DNA of 64,000 nt, taken from the NCBI GenBank assembly GCA_950097015.1, contig CATNEN010000001.1, forward strand, positions 22,807,501 to 22,871,500, read 5' to 3'. The DNA is from Macrostomum hystrix. Its lineage: Eukaryota > Platyhelminthes > Macrostomidae. A model generated the notes under the pieces. It saw nothing but the letters and a program-made list of their open reading frames with translations. It ran no database searches and was not told the DNA's origin. This document shows, one piece after another, positions 22,400 through 33,800 of this stretch. Position 1 is the stretch's first letter; the number at the start of each line of letters is the position of its first letter. Both the position numbers and the translations under genes were made by a program.

Positions 22400-23163
22400 G
22401 GAGCTATGAGTTGGTTGCTAGGTGAGCCTTTTTTAAGAAAAATACTTTTTCCGGTCTTTAAGGAAATTTTTTTAGATCTCACAGGGTTGTGTTTTCATCT
22501 CAACTTTTATTTCTGTCTTTGCTCGCAGGCGAGCTTATAGAAAAGTGCCACTTCAAGCTCGAAAAGCGGACTGAGGGCTTAAAATGGTTTTTTGTGGAGA
22601 GTGTAGGAGCGTGCAACATTGTGCTAATATTGTATTGTATTGCATAGTCCAGTGAGCAGAACAATTTACTAAATATATAAATGGGCTGGATTGGCAGAGA
22701 GTACATGATATAGATTAGGATGAGGGTAAATAAAAGAGTGAATTAACCTGAGATTGAGCAGTCTGTTTTTTCCAAGTAGAAAGTCTCAATTTGTGATTTT
22801 AACGATGCATTTTTCTAACTTAAACTTTTGTGCAACACAGTTTGACTCACAAGCTTGACTAAGGGTGTAGATAATGGCTATCGGCTTGTTTCAGAATTTG
22901 ATGGCAGTCTTGGCCATAGACAATTGTACCTTGCACCACACTCGGTAGCTTTGGCTAAGACTAGAAGCCCAGGTACAGGAAATCACAAAAAATAAGGCGA
23001 GAAGGCTGGCACTCACCTCACGGCTAGCCTACTGAGAAGCGAAAGAATTCACAAAAGTTGTGGCACGAAACACAAGAGTTCCCACACGAGATCGGAGGCC
23101 TACCAGAGCCACACAGATTCACAGATTACTTAGCAGTAGCCGAGTCAGCTCAAATTCAAGAAA
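22400..23163. other. divergent intergenic region between ankyrin-kinase and beta-tubulin genes
   Basis: About 760 bp that should hold promoters for both flanking genes, which are transcribed away from each other. I see no clear TATA box. A short ggccatagacaatt motif at 22913 resembles the ccatagac/gtctatgg motif seen in foldback repeats elsewhere in the window. Confidence 0.4.
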
Positions 23164-25410
23164 ATGCGAGAGATTGTTCACATGCAGGCCGGCCAGTGCG
23201 GCAATCAAATTGGTGCCAAGGTAATTTCTTTCTGATATACTTTCTTCTGAAAAAGCCCCAAAGATTTTGTACTTTAGCATTATAACGATTCTGATTTTCT
23301 GACAGTTCTGGGAGGTGATCTCAGACGAACATGGCATCGACCCCACCGGAACGTACCACGGAGACTCTGATCTGCAACTGGAACGCATCTCAGTTTATTT
23401 CAACGAGGCCGCCGGCGGAAAGTATGTCCCCAGAGCCGTCCTGGTCGACCTGGAACCGGGAACCATGGAGAGTGTCAGGGCCAGCGCCTTCGGCATGCTG
23501 TTCCAGCCAGATAACCTGGTGTTTGGCAAGAGCGGAGCTGGTAACAACTGGGCCAAGGGCTACTATACCGAGGGCGCCGAGATTATCGAGAGGGTCATGG
23601 ACGCCGTTCGGAAAGAGTGCGAAGGCTGCGACTGTCTTCAGGGCTTCCAGCTTACACACTCGCTTGGGGGCGGCACCGGCTCTGGGCTAGGCTCGCTGCT
23701 GCTGAGCAAGATTCGCGAGGAGTACCCGGACCGAATCGTAACGTCCTTCTCAGTCGTGCCATCGCCCAAGGTATGAGCAACTTATTATTAACTGATTTGG
23801 ACTAATAATCGAGGTAACCAGAATTCAGGATGAAATTAAGTTTTAGGAAACGTGACACCATTCGTTTAATTATTTTGCTAGAATTTCGAAATTGGCACGC
23901 CGAAAAAGTACTTTCAGATATTTCTAAAAAACCAAAATACTACTGAGTTCATTTTTACTCTCCTAAAAAAGCGATTGTCTATGATCCCATCTAGGAATTC
24001 TTGATTTCAAGCAGAAATTTCTATACAAAACTATTGTAGTTAGCCTACGCGTGTTGAAACGAGGTTGTAACTATCGGCAGCCCGCCCTCTGCTGTTGTCT
24101 ATGGTCAAATTCCATAGATATGCACAGCGGGCGGGACGTGAAACGCGTTTCACGCCCGCTAACTACAATATACCAATATTGATAGGCTGCTCGGGCTGAA
24201 ACGAGGTGAAATGCCTCGGCGCTACGCGCCTCAACGTTTTACTTCGTTTCAGCCCTCTGCAGCCTATTAACATTGGTATATTGCACTAATTGCAATAGCT
24301 TTGCTCGAGCTTTAATTCCGAGACCAGACCATATGATGTAATGGTGTAATGTACCACAGACTACCGATTCCTCGCTCTGAAGGCGCCAATTAAAAGTCTC
24401 TAAAATAAGCAATCGGATTTTATTTCCCGCTCGCCCGGGGCGATAAACGGAACTTTTTATCATCGACAGCTCACAAGCACAAGCATGACACATACACAGA
24501 GCAGGCAAATGGGGGATACATCCGATTTATTAATTTATGTATTTAGCTATTCTACTCAATGACAAAGGCTTATATGCTTTAAAAATCCAACACTCAGGTT
24601 TCCGACACTGTCGTTGAGCCCTACAACTGCATGCTGTCACTGCACCAATTGGTTGAAAACACCGATGAGACCTTCTGCATTGACAACGAGGCTCTGTACT
24701 ATATCTGCTTTCACACACTGAAGCTCAGCTCGCCCAGCTATGCAGACCTGAACCATCTAGTCAGCGCTGCCATGTCCGGCACCACCACTTGCCTGCGATT
24801 TCCTGGCCAGCTGAACGCCGACCTACGCAAGCTGGCAGTGAACATGGTGCCCTTCCCTCGCCTGCACTTCTTCATGCCCGGCTTCGCGCCCCTGACATCC
24901 CGTGGCAGCTCCAGCTACAAGCAGGTGAATGTGGCCGAGCTCACTTTGCAGATGTTCGACGCCAAAAACATGATGGCCGCCTGCGACCCCAAGCACGGCC
25001 GCTACCTCACCGTCGCCGCCATCTTCCGCGGCCGCATGTCAACTAAGGAGGTCGACGAGCAGATGCTCAACCTGCAGAACAAGAACAGCTCCTACTTTGT
25101 GGAGTGGATTCCTAACAACGTGAAGACAGCCGTGTGCGACATTCCCCCGCGTGGCATGAAGATGTCCGTCACTTTCATCGGTAACTCCACGTCCATCCAG
25201 GAGCTGTTCAAGCGAGTTTCCGAACAATTCAGCGCTATGTTCAAGCGGAAGGCCTTCTTGCACTGGTTCACAAACGAGGGCATGGACGATCACGAGTTTA
25301 TGGAGGCTGAGTCCAACGTCAACGACTTGGTGTCGGAGCTGCAGCAGTACCAGGATGCCACAGCCGATGATGAGGGAGAGTACGAAGAGGAGGAAGAGGA
25401 GCTGGAGTAA
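23164..25410 (+). CDS. beta-tubulin
   Basis: Three exons, 23164-23220, 23306-23770 and 24598-25410, encode 444 residues, the normal family length. The N terminus [19 protein letters not shown] includes the beta-tubulin autoregulatory MREI motif. The GTP-binding glycine-rich GGGTGSG loop lies at about residue 140. The C-terminal tail is highly acidic ([13 protein letters not shown]), carrying the E-G-E-Y/F-E-E-E type motif associated with axonemal beta-tubulins. The product pairs with alpha-tubulin to form microtubules. Intron 1 is 85 bp, after codon 19, a common position in animal beta-tubulins. Intron 2 is 827 bp and contains foldback repeats. Both junctions are in phase 0. Every part of the protein looks intact and functional. 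Confidence 0.98.
24030..24290. repeat. nested palindromes / foldback element in tubulin intron 2
   Basis: Several inverted repeats are stacked. attgtagttagc (about 24032) pairs with gctaactacaat (24158-24169). A hairpin sits around tctatggtcaaattccataga (near 24100). The palindrome gtgaaacgcgtttcac is at 24139-24154. A ~118-bp hairpin at 24166-24283 has arms caatataccaatattgatag and a near-perfect reverse complement. This resembles a non-autonomous foldback DNA element. Confidence 0.7.
24405..24470 (-). repeat. dispersed repeat shared with 60850-60910
   Basis: The reverse complement of this part of tubulin intron 2 (GTTCCGTTTATCGCCCCGGG and flanks, including a gtgagctgtc-like start and AAATAAA after the core) matches the plus-strand sequence near 60865. 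This identifies a second dispersed repeat family. Confidence 0.6.
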
Positions 25411-26522
25411 CTTTGCTCCCTAAAACGCGACTCTCAGTTTTATTTCTTACTTAAACGCTGAAAGTCTCAAGTATGTGACCCCCTCCAAACAGGCAGGCGC
25501 AAATGCAGAGCTCCCCCAGCGCGCAACTCATGGCATTCCGAGACCGTGTACAGTTTTTTGCTTCTAGTAAGGCTGAGTACCCATCTCTCTCGAGTACGCA
25601 TCAGTACTGGAGCTTGACTGCAGACTGATGAGAATATTTATTATTTCTTGTAACTTATATGTTTCAAATCTTACACTGAAGGGTGGTGCATTCAATTAAA
25701 TCTGCATTTGCTAGCATTTCATTTTTCACTACAAGCACTAAAACGCTCCCAGCAGAACGTAGATGATGGTCCGATCTCGCTTTCGGCCAACTATATTGTG
25801 CTCTGTCGAGTCGAGAGCTAACCAGTTTTCTATCTTTTTTGTGCACTAGCAACAGTAAACTTTTTCTAATGCGCTTTATTCCACTGGCACTGGCAGCGAC
25901 CCATGCAGAGGGTGGCGAACCAGCTTGTTTTTCATTTTACCACGAAAAATACAACACCAAACTGCGAATTTGTTTGAATAAGACGAAGCGAGCTTGCACA
26001 GCCATGCGAGACTGCGCGGATAGATAAGGCCCGAAACAGCTGACTGTTGTCTATTGTCTCGCCATTTTATGTTTAAAACATTTAGAAATAATATATATAA
26101 TTCTCCGCAAGCGCTACTGTGTGCCGTGGTCCGTAATGGTTATTTTTGCATTACAATATATATCCTATTGTCTGAAATACTGCACAATAGCTCCGAGGGC
26201 TTCTATAAAAATAAGCCACATTTATGCACCGACTTTCTAATTCAGCTTTGCTGTTAGCAGTTAAACAATTCTTAACAAATGCAGATTTGTCTGGAAGCTT
26301 TCAAGCAAGCTCAAGCTCTGCCAGTCTAGAGAATACATAAAGAAGAAATAATGCTAGTGTACAATTCCGTTTTAAGGAAAACAGGGCAGGTACAAAGTTA
26401 TGGGTCTAATAGTTCATGCTCACATATTAGTTCTTGTAAGTAGTATGGTATCGTTATTTCTGTTAGGTCATTTGTTAGGCTTTCCATCGTCAGGCATTGT
26501 ACACTCTAACTGTGCTTCGGGG
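25411..26522. other. tubulin 3' flank, no gene seen
   Basis: The tubulin 3' UTR followed by AT-rich unique sequence. No canonical AATAAA was found close to the stop codon. Short open frames have no recognisable homology. Confidence 0.4.
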
Positions 26523-26962
26523 CAAGGACCACTAGAAGAAGAATGAAGGGACACTTCGTTTCTTGGAAAATTTATTAAAGGCAGATTTTCACGGAAACTG
26601 CTTTAGCGAGATAGGAAATTTTCACGTTTTTTCACATTAAAATGTTGATAACTTCTTATTGGAAGCAAATCTTATGCTGTTATTTTAATATATCTTGCAA
26701 AACATGTTGCTTCTACGAATTTTAGAAAGTTTTATTCATAAATAATTTATGTTAATTATATTTTCGTTCATTTATCATGCATCACAATAGCAACCAATCA
26801 GACATAAATTTGAGTTTAGTCACGCGATAACGATCGAATGGCTATAGTACTTCATGATAAATAAACTGAATATAAAATGAAGATCAAATATTAATTTTAG
26901 ATTCATATATTAATTTTCGTTCTAGTGGTCCTTCCTTTAACTTCTTCTTCTAGTGGTCCTTG
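26523..26962. mobile_element. non-autonomous DNA transposon (MITE), probably hAT superfamily
   Basis: A 440-bp AT-rich element with perfect 19-bp terminal inverted repeats CAAGGACCACTAGAAGAAG and its reverse complement. It is flanked by an 8-bp direct repeat CTTCGGGG (26515-26522 and 26963-26970). An 8-bp target-site duplication is the hAT hallmark. A second copy of the ctagtggtcctt motif lies just inside the right end. There is no coding capacity, so it must have been mobilised in trans. Confidence 0.88.
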
Positions 26963-27861
26963 CTTCGGGGCTTAGCCCTCATGGGTCATGGACTACCTTG
27001 CAATGATTACTAAGAACATTGCAGTCTAGTCTATATAATATATTCTAGTAATTCTAGGGACATTGGTGTACATTTATGTCGCTACGCCAGTGCAAGCGAA
27101 AAATTTGGGAATCATGTGTGGTTGTAAGTGCCCTGTCTACACGACAGACTTATTTTTTAACTCAAACCGAAGCTTATGAAATGAGTCATTTTACCTAAAA
27201 ATTTGGCCAAACTTCATGGGTGGCCCCCTCAACTCTGCCACAATGTCTCCGCTATTGTTAAGCCAAAAGCATTCGTTAAACCAACCGTGCTTCACGCTGC
27301 GATGAGTTAGCCCAGCAAATTGGAGCTAAAATGGAGACAAACCGACTGAGACCCACAGGAACAACAGAAGACAAACCTGATGTACCCGCCATGACCATGC
27401 ATAAATTCGTGCTCTTATTTTCTCCTTTTCTTGTCAATTGGCCTCTGTATTATAGTTGGAAACATTCCTTACTCGCATTTGTTTGGCAGTTAAAACACAA
27501 ACTGCGGGAGGGCTCTAGAGGGCTTCGCTGCAAAATGGACAATCAAGTAAGAGGTGGCTCTCGCGGAATGAGTTGTCTACTGTTCAGTCACAAGTAGTTG
27601 CAGACTTCAATCGTGTAGAATGTGAGCACTCGATTCTCTTGCTCAAACGACAAATGACGGAGAGAGTGGGGGTCGAAACCTGAACTTTGGCGCGCTTTCT
27701 CACGGTCCCGAAAGTGGCAAAGAGAGCGTCATCTGATAGTTTAATTAAGACCCTGGTTGAAATGGGCAACTGACAACATTGAAAGCCTAATAGAGGATTA
27801 AATAGCTGAGCCAACATCTAGCAGAAGTCGTGACCCGAGCTGAAGGCAGACTAAAGCGGAG
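26963..27861. other. intergenic region upstream of RADIL-like gene
   Basis: Unique sequence holding the presumed promoter and 5' UTR. An 88-residue open frame at 27331-27597 starts with ATG but shows no recognisable domain and I do not call it. Confidence 0.4.
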
Positions 27862-30800
27862 ATGTCTCTTAGCGGCTCGGAGCGATCAGTTCACAGCGAC
27901 CAGCCGCGCCAGTCGCGCACCCGGCGTCGCAAGCTGTTCCGCCGACGCGACAAGCGATCTCGCAGCTCGGAGCGCTACGAATTCAGTGACCTAGAGGATG
28001 AATTGTTCGTACGCGGCCCACGCAAGCTCCGGCGTGAGGATGTCGAAGGAGAGCTGAGCTACGACTACACGAATCCAGGCAGCCTGAAAGTGTTCACAGC
28101 CGGCCTGAATCGCTGTGCCGGCTTGCCCGAGTTTCGCACCGTCCTCGTCTCAGCGGCTTCCACCGCCGCCGATGTCATCAGCGACGTGCTGCAGCGCTGC
28201 GACATTCTCTATGGAGATTCGGACGAGTTCTTCCTGTGCGAAGTAATTGGGCAGCTGGAGCCATAACAGCCGCATCAGCTGCTCAATCATCACCACCACG
28301 GACAGCCCGAACCAATGCAGTTCGTGGAGCAGTGCCGCCGTATCATTGGACCCGAGGAGCACGTTCTAGTTATTCAGGCGCTGTGGAAGCCGCTGTATGG
28401 CTGCTACCGACGATTCGAGCTAAAACAGGTCACACTAGACGAAGCGAAGAACACCAGACGACGTCAGGATCGACGAAGGCGCCGGCGCGTCCAGCTCTGG
28501 CGGTCCGGCGAGCTCTCTGGCCACGGAAATCTTGACGGACGAGGCGACAGCGACAGCGATGATGATCGAAGGCTGCACGAAGGAACGCCGCCGAAAAGGC
28601 TGTGCTGCCAGGCGGCAACGCAGGTTGAGCCGGGAGATCCGCCCACACAGGCAAGGGGTCGCACCCGCGGATTCGGTACCCAGACCGAGACGGTCTATTT
28701 TCCCAGCGTCGACCGACGGTCGAGCAAGAAGTACCCCGTCCCGCTCGGTCCGTACCTTCTCCTGCTTAAGGGTTTCGACTGTCGAAATGACCTGCTGGTT
28801 AACGACCTCTACGATGCCAATCTGATGGGCAGCGACGATCGCAAGTGCGACATTCATTTGCGCTGCGCCGATGTTCAACCGCAGCACTGCATCATTGAGG
28901 CTTGTCACAGCGAGATATACGACAATGAAGCTGGCAAGAGCGTGAAGCCTTACTGCATGTCTCTGGCTCCCGTTGGTGGGGCAGAAGTCCTTCTGAATGG
29001 TCAGCTGATCGATCGGAAGCACGTCCTATCGCCTGGTGACGTCATCTCGATCGGAGCCGGGGAGATGTGTTCATACGTGTTCATGTTCAAAGACACCTCG
29101 CAGGTGCCCGACAGGTCGATCGGGCTGGCCTGGCTGATGTTCCTAGAGTCCGCTCAGCGTTCCATCGATATTCAACAGCTGCTCGATGGAAGCTGCGTCG
29201 GCGATGGAAGTATTCGACAGGAAAAGTCAGAAGCGTCGAGAGCGGCTGCGAGTTCGTTTGTGAGCACCAGCGTGCCTTCGGACTCCGTGCTGGACACACC
29301 GTGCAACGAGACAGCGTCGATTTGCGGCGCTGACTCGCGAGACGCCGACGCTCATCAGCTGGCGCAGGCCAGCCTCGGCAGCCTGCTGGCTCTGTACTTC
29401 GGCGAGTCCGTTGATTTGAATTTCGCCGCTGGCCTTCTCGTCCTGCTGACGGTGTACGTGGCCGACCTGGAGCTTGAACGGGCCGGGGCTGAGATTCAGT
29501 GGCACATTAGCGACTCGGCCGTCACGCTGGCCAAGAAGGCCAGTCAAATGCAGGACCGGCGCGACAAGGCGCAGTGCTACTCAGATTTAATCCGGGCCTG
29601 CGCCCTGGCCTTCGAGATTTTCCTGTTCTTTCACGAGGTCTGCGGCGACGGGCTCACAGCTGCGGTTGTGCGCTGCCAGCCGTGGCGCGACTTCTGCGAG
29701 ACCACCATGCAGCAGATGCTGGACAGCATCTTCAGCCAGCTAGGCGAGGTGCGAATACCCACCAGCATAGATTAAGCGAATCTATGAAGTCATAATAATA
29801 TAATAATAATTGCAGGAGGGCTGCGGGCAATGGCACATCATTTGGTGACACTAGACCCGCAGCCAGCGTAGAGGCAATGCAGCCCATTCCGCTGACTCGA
29901 TTAAATCGATTAACACGGATACCGTACAACAGTAAAAAATTATTCACACAAGTGTGTACATCAGCCCTGACTTTCTCATCGTCAGGCAGTGTACAATCTT
30001 ACTGTGTCTTGGAGGTTGGCCCTGAAGTGCGTAAATTGCACGACAAGCGTCCAAGTCTTCTCTCCGTGGTACCTTGAGATCGTATCGTATCGATCGATCT
30101 CAGGGACATTGGTACGAGAGGCAAACCCCTCTGTCGCTTACCGGCAATCAATCAAGTCCTTTCCTTAATACGAGCGTATAATTTCTTTTCGTAAATTGGG
30201 AAATCTCAAAACCTAACATTGATTTATCGTTTTTTAGATTTCTTGAATCCATTTTTTGCAGTTTTTTAGAAATCTTAGTTAAAAATTGTATGAGTAGCTT
30301 ATATAATTCCTACTTTCGACGAATCCAGGTTTCCTAGAATCCAGGTTTCTTAGAATCCAGGTTTCGTAGAATCCAGGTTTCTTAGAATCCAGGTTTCTTA
30401 GAATCCAGGTTTCTTAGAATCCAGGTTTCATAGAATCCAGGTTTCGTAGAACTCAGGTTTCGTAGAATTCAGGTTTCAAAGAATCCAGGTTTCTTAGAAT
30501 CCAGGTTTCGTAGAATTTAGTTTTCGTAGAATTCAGGTTTCAAAGAATCCAGGTTTCTTAGAATCCAGGTTTCGTAGAATCCAGGTTTCATTGAATCCAG
30601 GTTTCATAGAATCCAGGTTTCGTAAAATCCAGGTTTCGTAGAATTCAGGTTTCATAGAATCCAGGTTTCGGAGAATTCAGGTTTCGTAGATTTCAGGTTT
30701 CATAGAATCCAGGTTTCTTAGAATCCAGGTTTCGTAGAATCCAGGTTTCATTGAATCCAGGTTTCATAGAATCCAGGTTTCGTAAAATCCAGGTTTCGTA

Positions 30801-33800
30801 GAATTCAGGTTTCATAGAATCCAGGTTTCGTAGAATCCAGGTTTCTTAAAATCCAGGTTTCTTAGAATCCAGGTTTCTTAGAATCCAGGTTTCATAGAAT
30901 CCAGGTTTCGTAGAATTCAGGTTTCGTAGAATTCAGGTTTCAAAGAATCCAGGTTTCTTAGAATCCAGGTTTCGTAGAATTTAGTTTTCGTAGAATTCAG
31001 GTTTCAAAGAATCCAGGCTTCTTAGAATCCAGGTTTCGTAGAATCCAGGTTTCATTGAATCCAGGTTTCATAGAATCCAGGTTTCGTAAAATCCAGGTTT
31101 CGTAGAATTCAGGTTTCATAGAATCCAGGTTTCGGAGAATTCAGGTTTCGTAGATTTCAGGTTTCATAGAATCCAGGTTTCTTAGAATCCAGGTTTCGTA
31201 GAATTCAGGTTTTGTAGAATTCAGGTTTCATAGAATCCAGGTTTCAAAAAAATCCAGGTTTTAGAGAATTCAGGTTTCGTAGAATTCAGGTTTCGTAGAA
31301 TTCAGGTTTCCTAGAATCCAGGTTTCATAGAATCCAGGTTTCATAGAATCCGGGTTTCATAGAATCCGGGTTTCATAGAATCCAGGTTTCGTAGAATTCA
31401 GGTTTCGCAGAAACCAAGTTTCCCAGAATCCAGGTTTCATAGAATCCGGGTTTCCTAGAATCCGGATTTCCCAGAATCCTTGTTTCTTAGTTCTTAATAA
31501 TTCTAGATTGGAAGAGGCCTGGTTACTTAATTATTATATATTACTTAATACTGCATACGAGCATCTTACTGGTCAAAGTTTTTTTAAGAATGTTTTTTTA
31601 TCCCATGTTTCGACTCGAATACAGGTTTCAAATTCTAGAATTCGTAGTTTAAGATAATTGTCTGTTAGAACTAACGAAGTTCAAAGCAGATAAAGTGCTG
31701 GACAATGTTTATATTGAAATCAGATTTTACACATTTTAGGAAATCATAGCTGAAAGTTCAGCACTTTGCGACACGGGTCTCGTCAGCGCCACCAGCAGTT
31801 CTGAGCCGCAGAGCAGCATGCAGCGATTCCTGACTGTGCTCACTCAGGTCAGCCAGACGTTCAGCAGTGCCAAGCAGTACCAGTGCGTGAGCACCCTCAG
31901 ACTCATGATCATGAAGAGGCTGGTGTTCCAGGTGGGAAAGAACTTCACTATGAGAATCTTCGGCGGAGGTGAGCGCTTAAAGGGATTTGTAAAATTAAAA
32001 ATGGTGTCTAACATATTAATGTCAAAAAGGTTTGAGTCTGACTGGTTCGTGTCTAACAGGTTTGTGTCTAACAGGCTCGTGTCTAACAGGTTCGTGTCTA
32101 ACAGGTTAGTGTCTAACAGGTTAGTGTCTAACAGGTTTGTGTCTAACAGGTTCGTGTCTAACAGGTTAGTGTCTAACAGGTTAGTGTCTAACAGGTTAGT
32201 GTCTAACAGGTTAGTGTCTAACAGGTTAGTGTCTAACAGGTTAGTGTCTAACATGTTTGTGTCTAACAGATATATGTCTAACCGGAATGTCTCGTAGAGT
32301 TATTTGTCTAACAGTTTTTGTCTAACATTTTTTGCCTAAAAAGGTTAGTGTCTAACAGGTTAGTGTCTAACAGGTTAGTTGTCTAACAGGTTAGTTCTAA
32401 CAGGTTAGTCAAACTTTTATCTTACCTTTTTAACGGTTTTTTTAAAAGTGTTTCACGGTTTTGGGTAAGTTAATTTGTCACAGTATCTAACAGATTTCTC
32501 TGAAATGGCTTAAAAAATTTCCCAATAAAAAACTTTATCACAGATCCGGCAAATTTTCTAAAGTGGAACTGCGCGGTCCAACTGCGAGTCAACCTGGACC
32601 AGCTGGAAGAGTGGCTGCGTGAGGAGGCTCTCGAGCAGTTCCTGCCGGCGCTGGATTTGCCAAACAGCATCGTGGACTTGCTGGCCACGACCAAGGCACG
32701 ATTGGTGTCTGTGAGTTTAACAGCTGCGTGGCTTTAGATTGCTGACATCAACCTGTTTGACAAAAACCTGTTAGACACCGACCTATTAGACACCGACCTG
32801 TTCGACACCAACCTGTTAGACGCAAATCTGTTAGACACCAACCGGTTTGACGCAAATCTGTTAGACACCGACCTGTTAGACACCAACCTATTAGACACCA
32901 ACCTGTTAGACACCAACCTATTAGACACCAACCTATTAGACACCAACCTGTTAGACACCAACCTATTAGACACCAACCTGTTAGACACCAACCTGTTAGA
33001 CACCAACCTGTTAGACGCAACCTGTTAGACACCAACCTATTAGACGCAAATCTGTTAGACACCAACCTATTAGTCGCAAATGTGTTATGCACCAACCTGT
33101 TAGACACCAACCTGTTAGACACCAACCTGTTAGACACCAACCTGTTAGGCACCAACCTGCTAGACACCAACCTGCTAGACACCAACCTGTTAGACACCAA
33201 CCTGCTAGACACCAACCTGTTAGACACCAACCTGTTAGACACCAACCTGCTAGACACCAACCTGTTAGACGCAAATCTGTTAGACACCAACCTATTAGTC
33301 GCAAATGTGTTATGCACCAACCTGTTAGACACCAACCTGTTAGACACCAACCTGTTAGACACCAACCTGTTAGGCACCAACCTGCTAGACACCAACCTGC
33401 TAGACACCAACCTGTTAGACAACAACCTGTTAGACAAGAACCTGGTAGACACCAACCTGTTAGACACCAATCTCAGAATTTCTCCACTCTGTGCACATGC
33501 CCAATCAGACAAGCTGGCAGCAACTGCGCAAGCAATACCCGCTGATTCCACCGAGCATGCTCCACCGCATCATGCTGGAGTTCGAGTCCAGGTCAGGTCC
33601 GATGGGCGCATTGTGGGCTGTGCCGAGTGAAGACTCCGGAGAGGCGGCCTACAATGGTAAGTCTAGAGTTTCCTTGACATTTTTATAGGAATATTTTGCT
33701 TGCTTTCAGTTTTTTAAGTTCAACCTAGAACAGTAAAAACTATCCGTAACATTCAGTGACCTGCGCAATCGAGGATCACTTTCAACTGGCCATTGTGAAC

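Noticed and set aside
27331-27597. 88-residue frame upstream of the RADIL-like gene
   Set aside because: No domain, no splice partner in frame with the downstream gene; likely chance.
32734-33630. Repetitive frames such as LVSNR or LLDTN repeats on both strands
   Set aside because: Translations of the 15-bp satellite around the DIL exon; only 33509-33656 is coding, in one plus frame.
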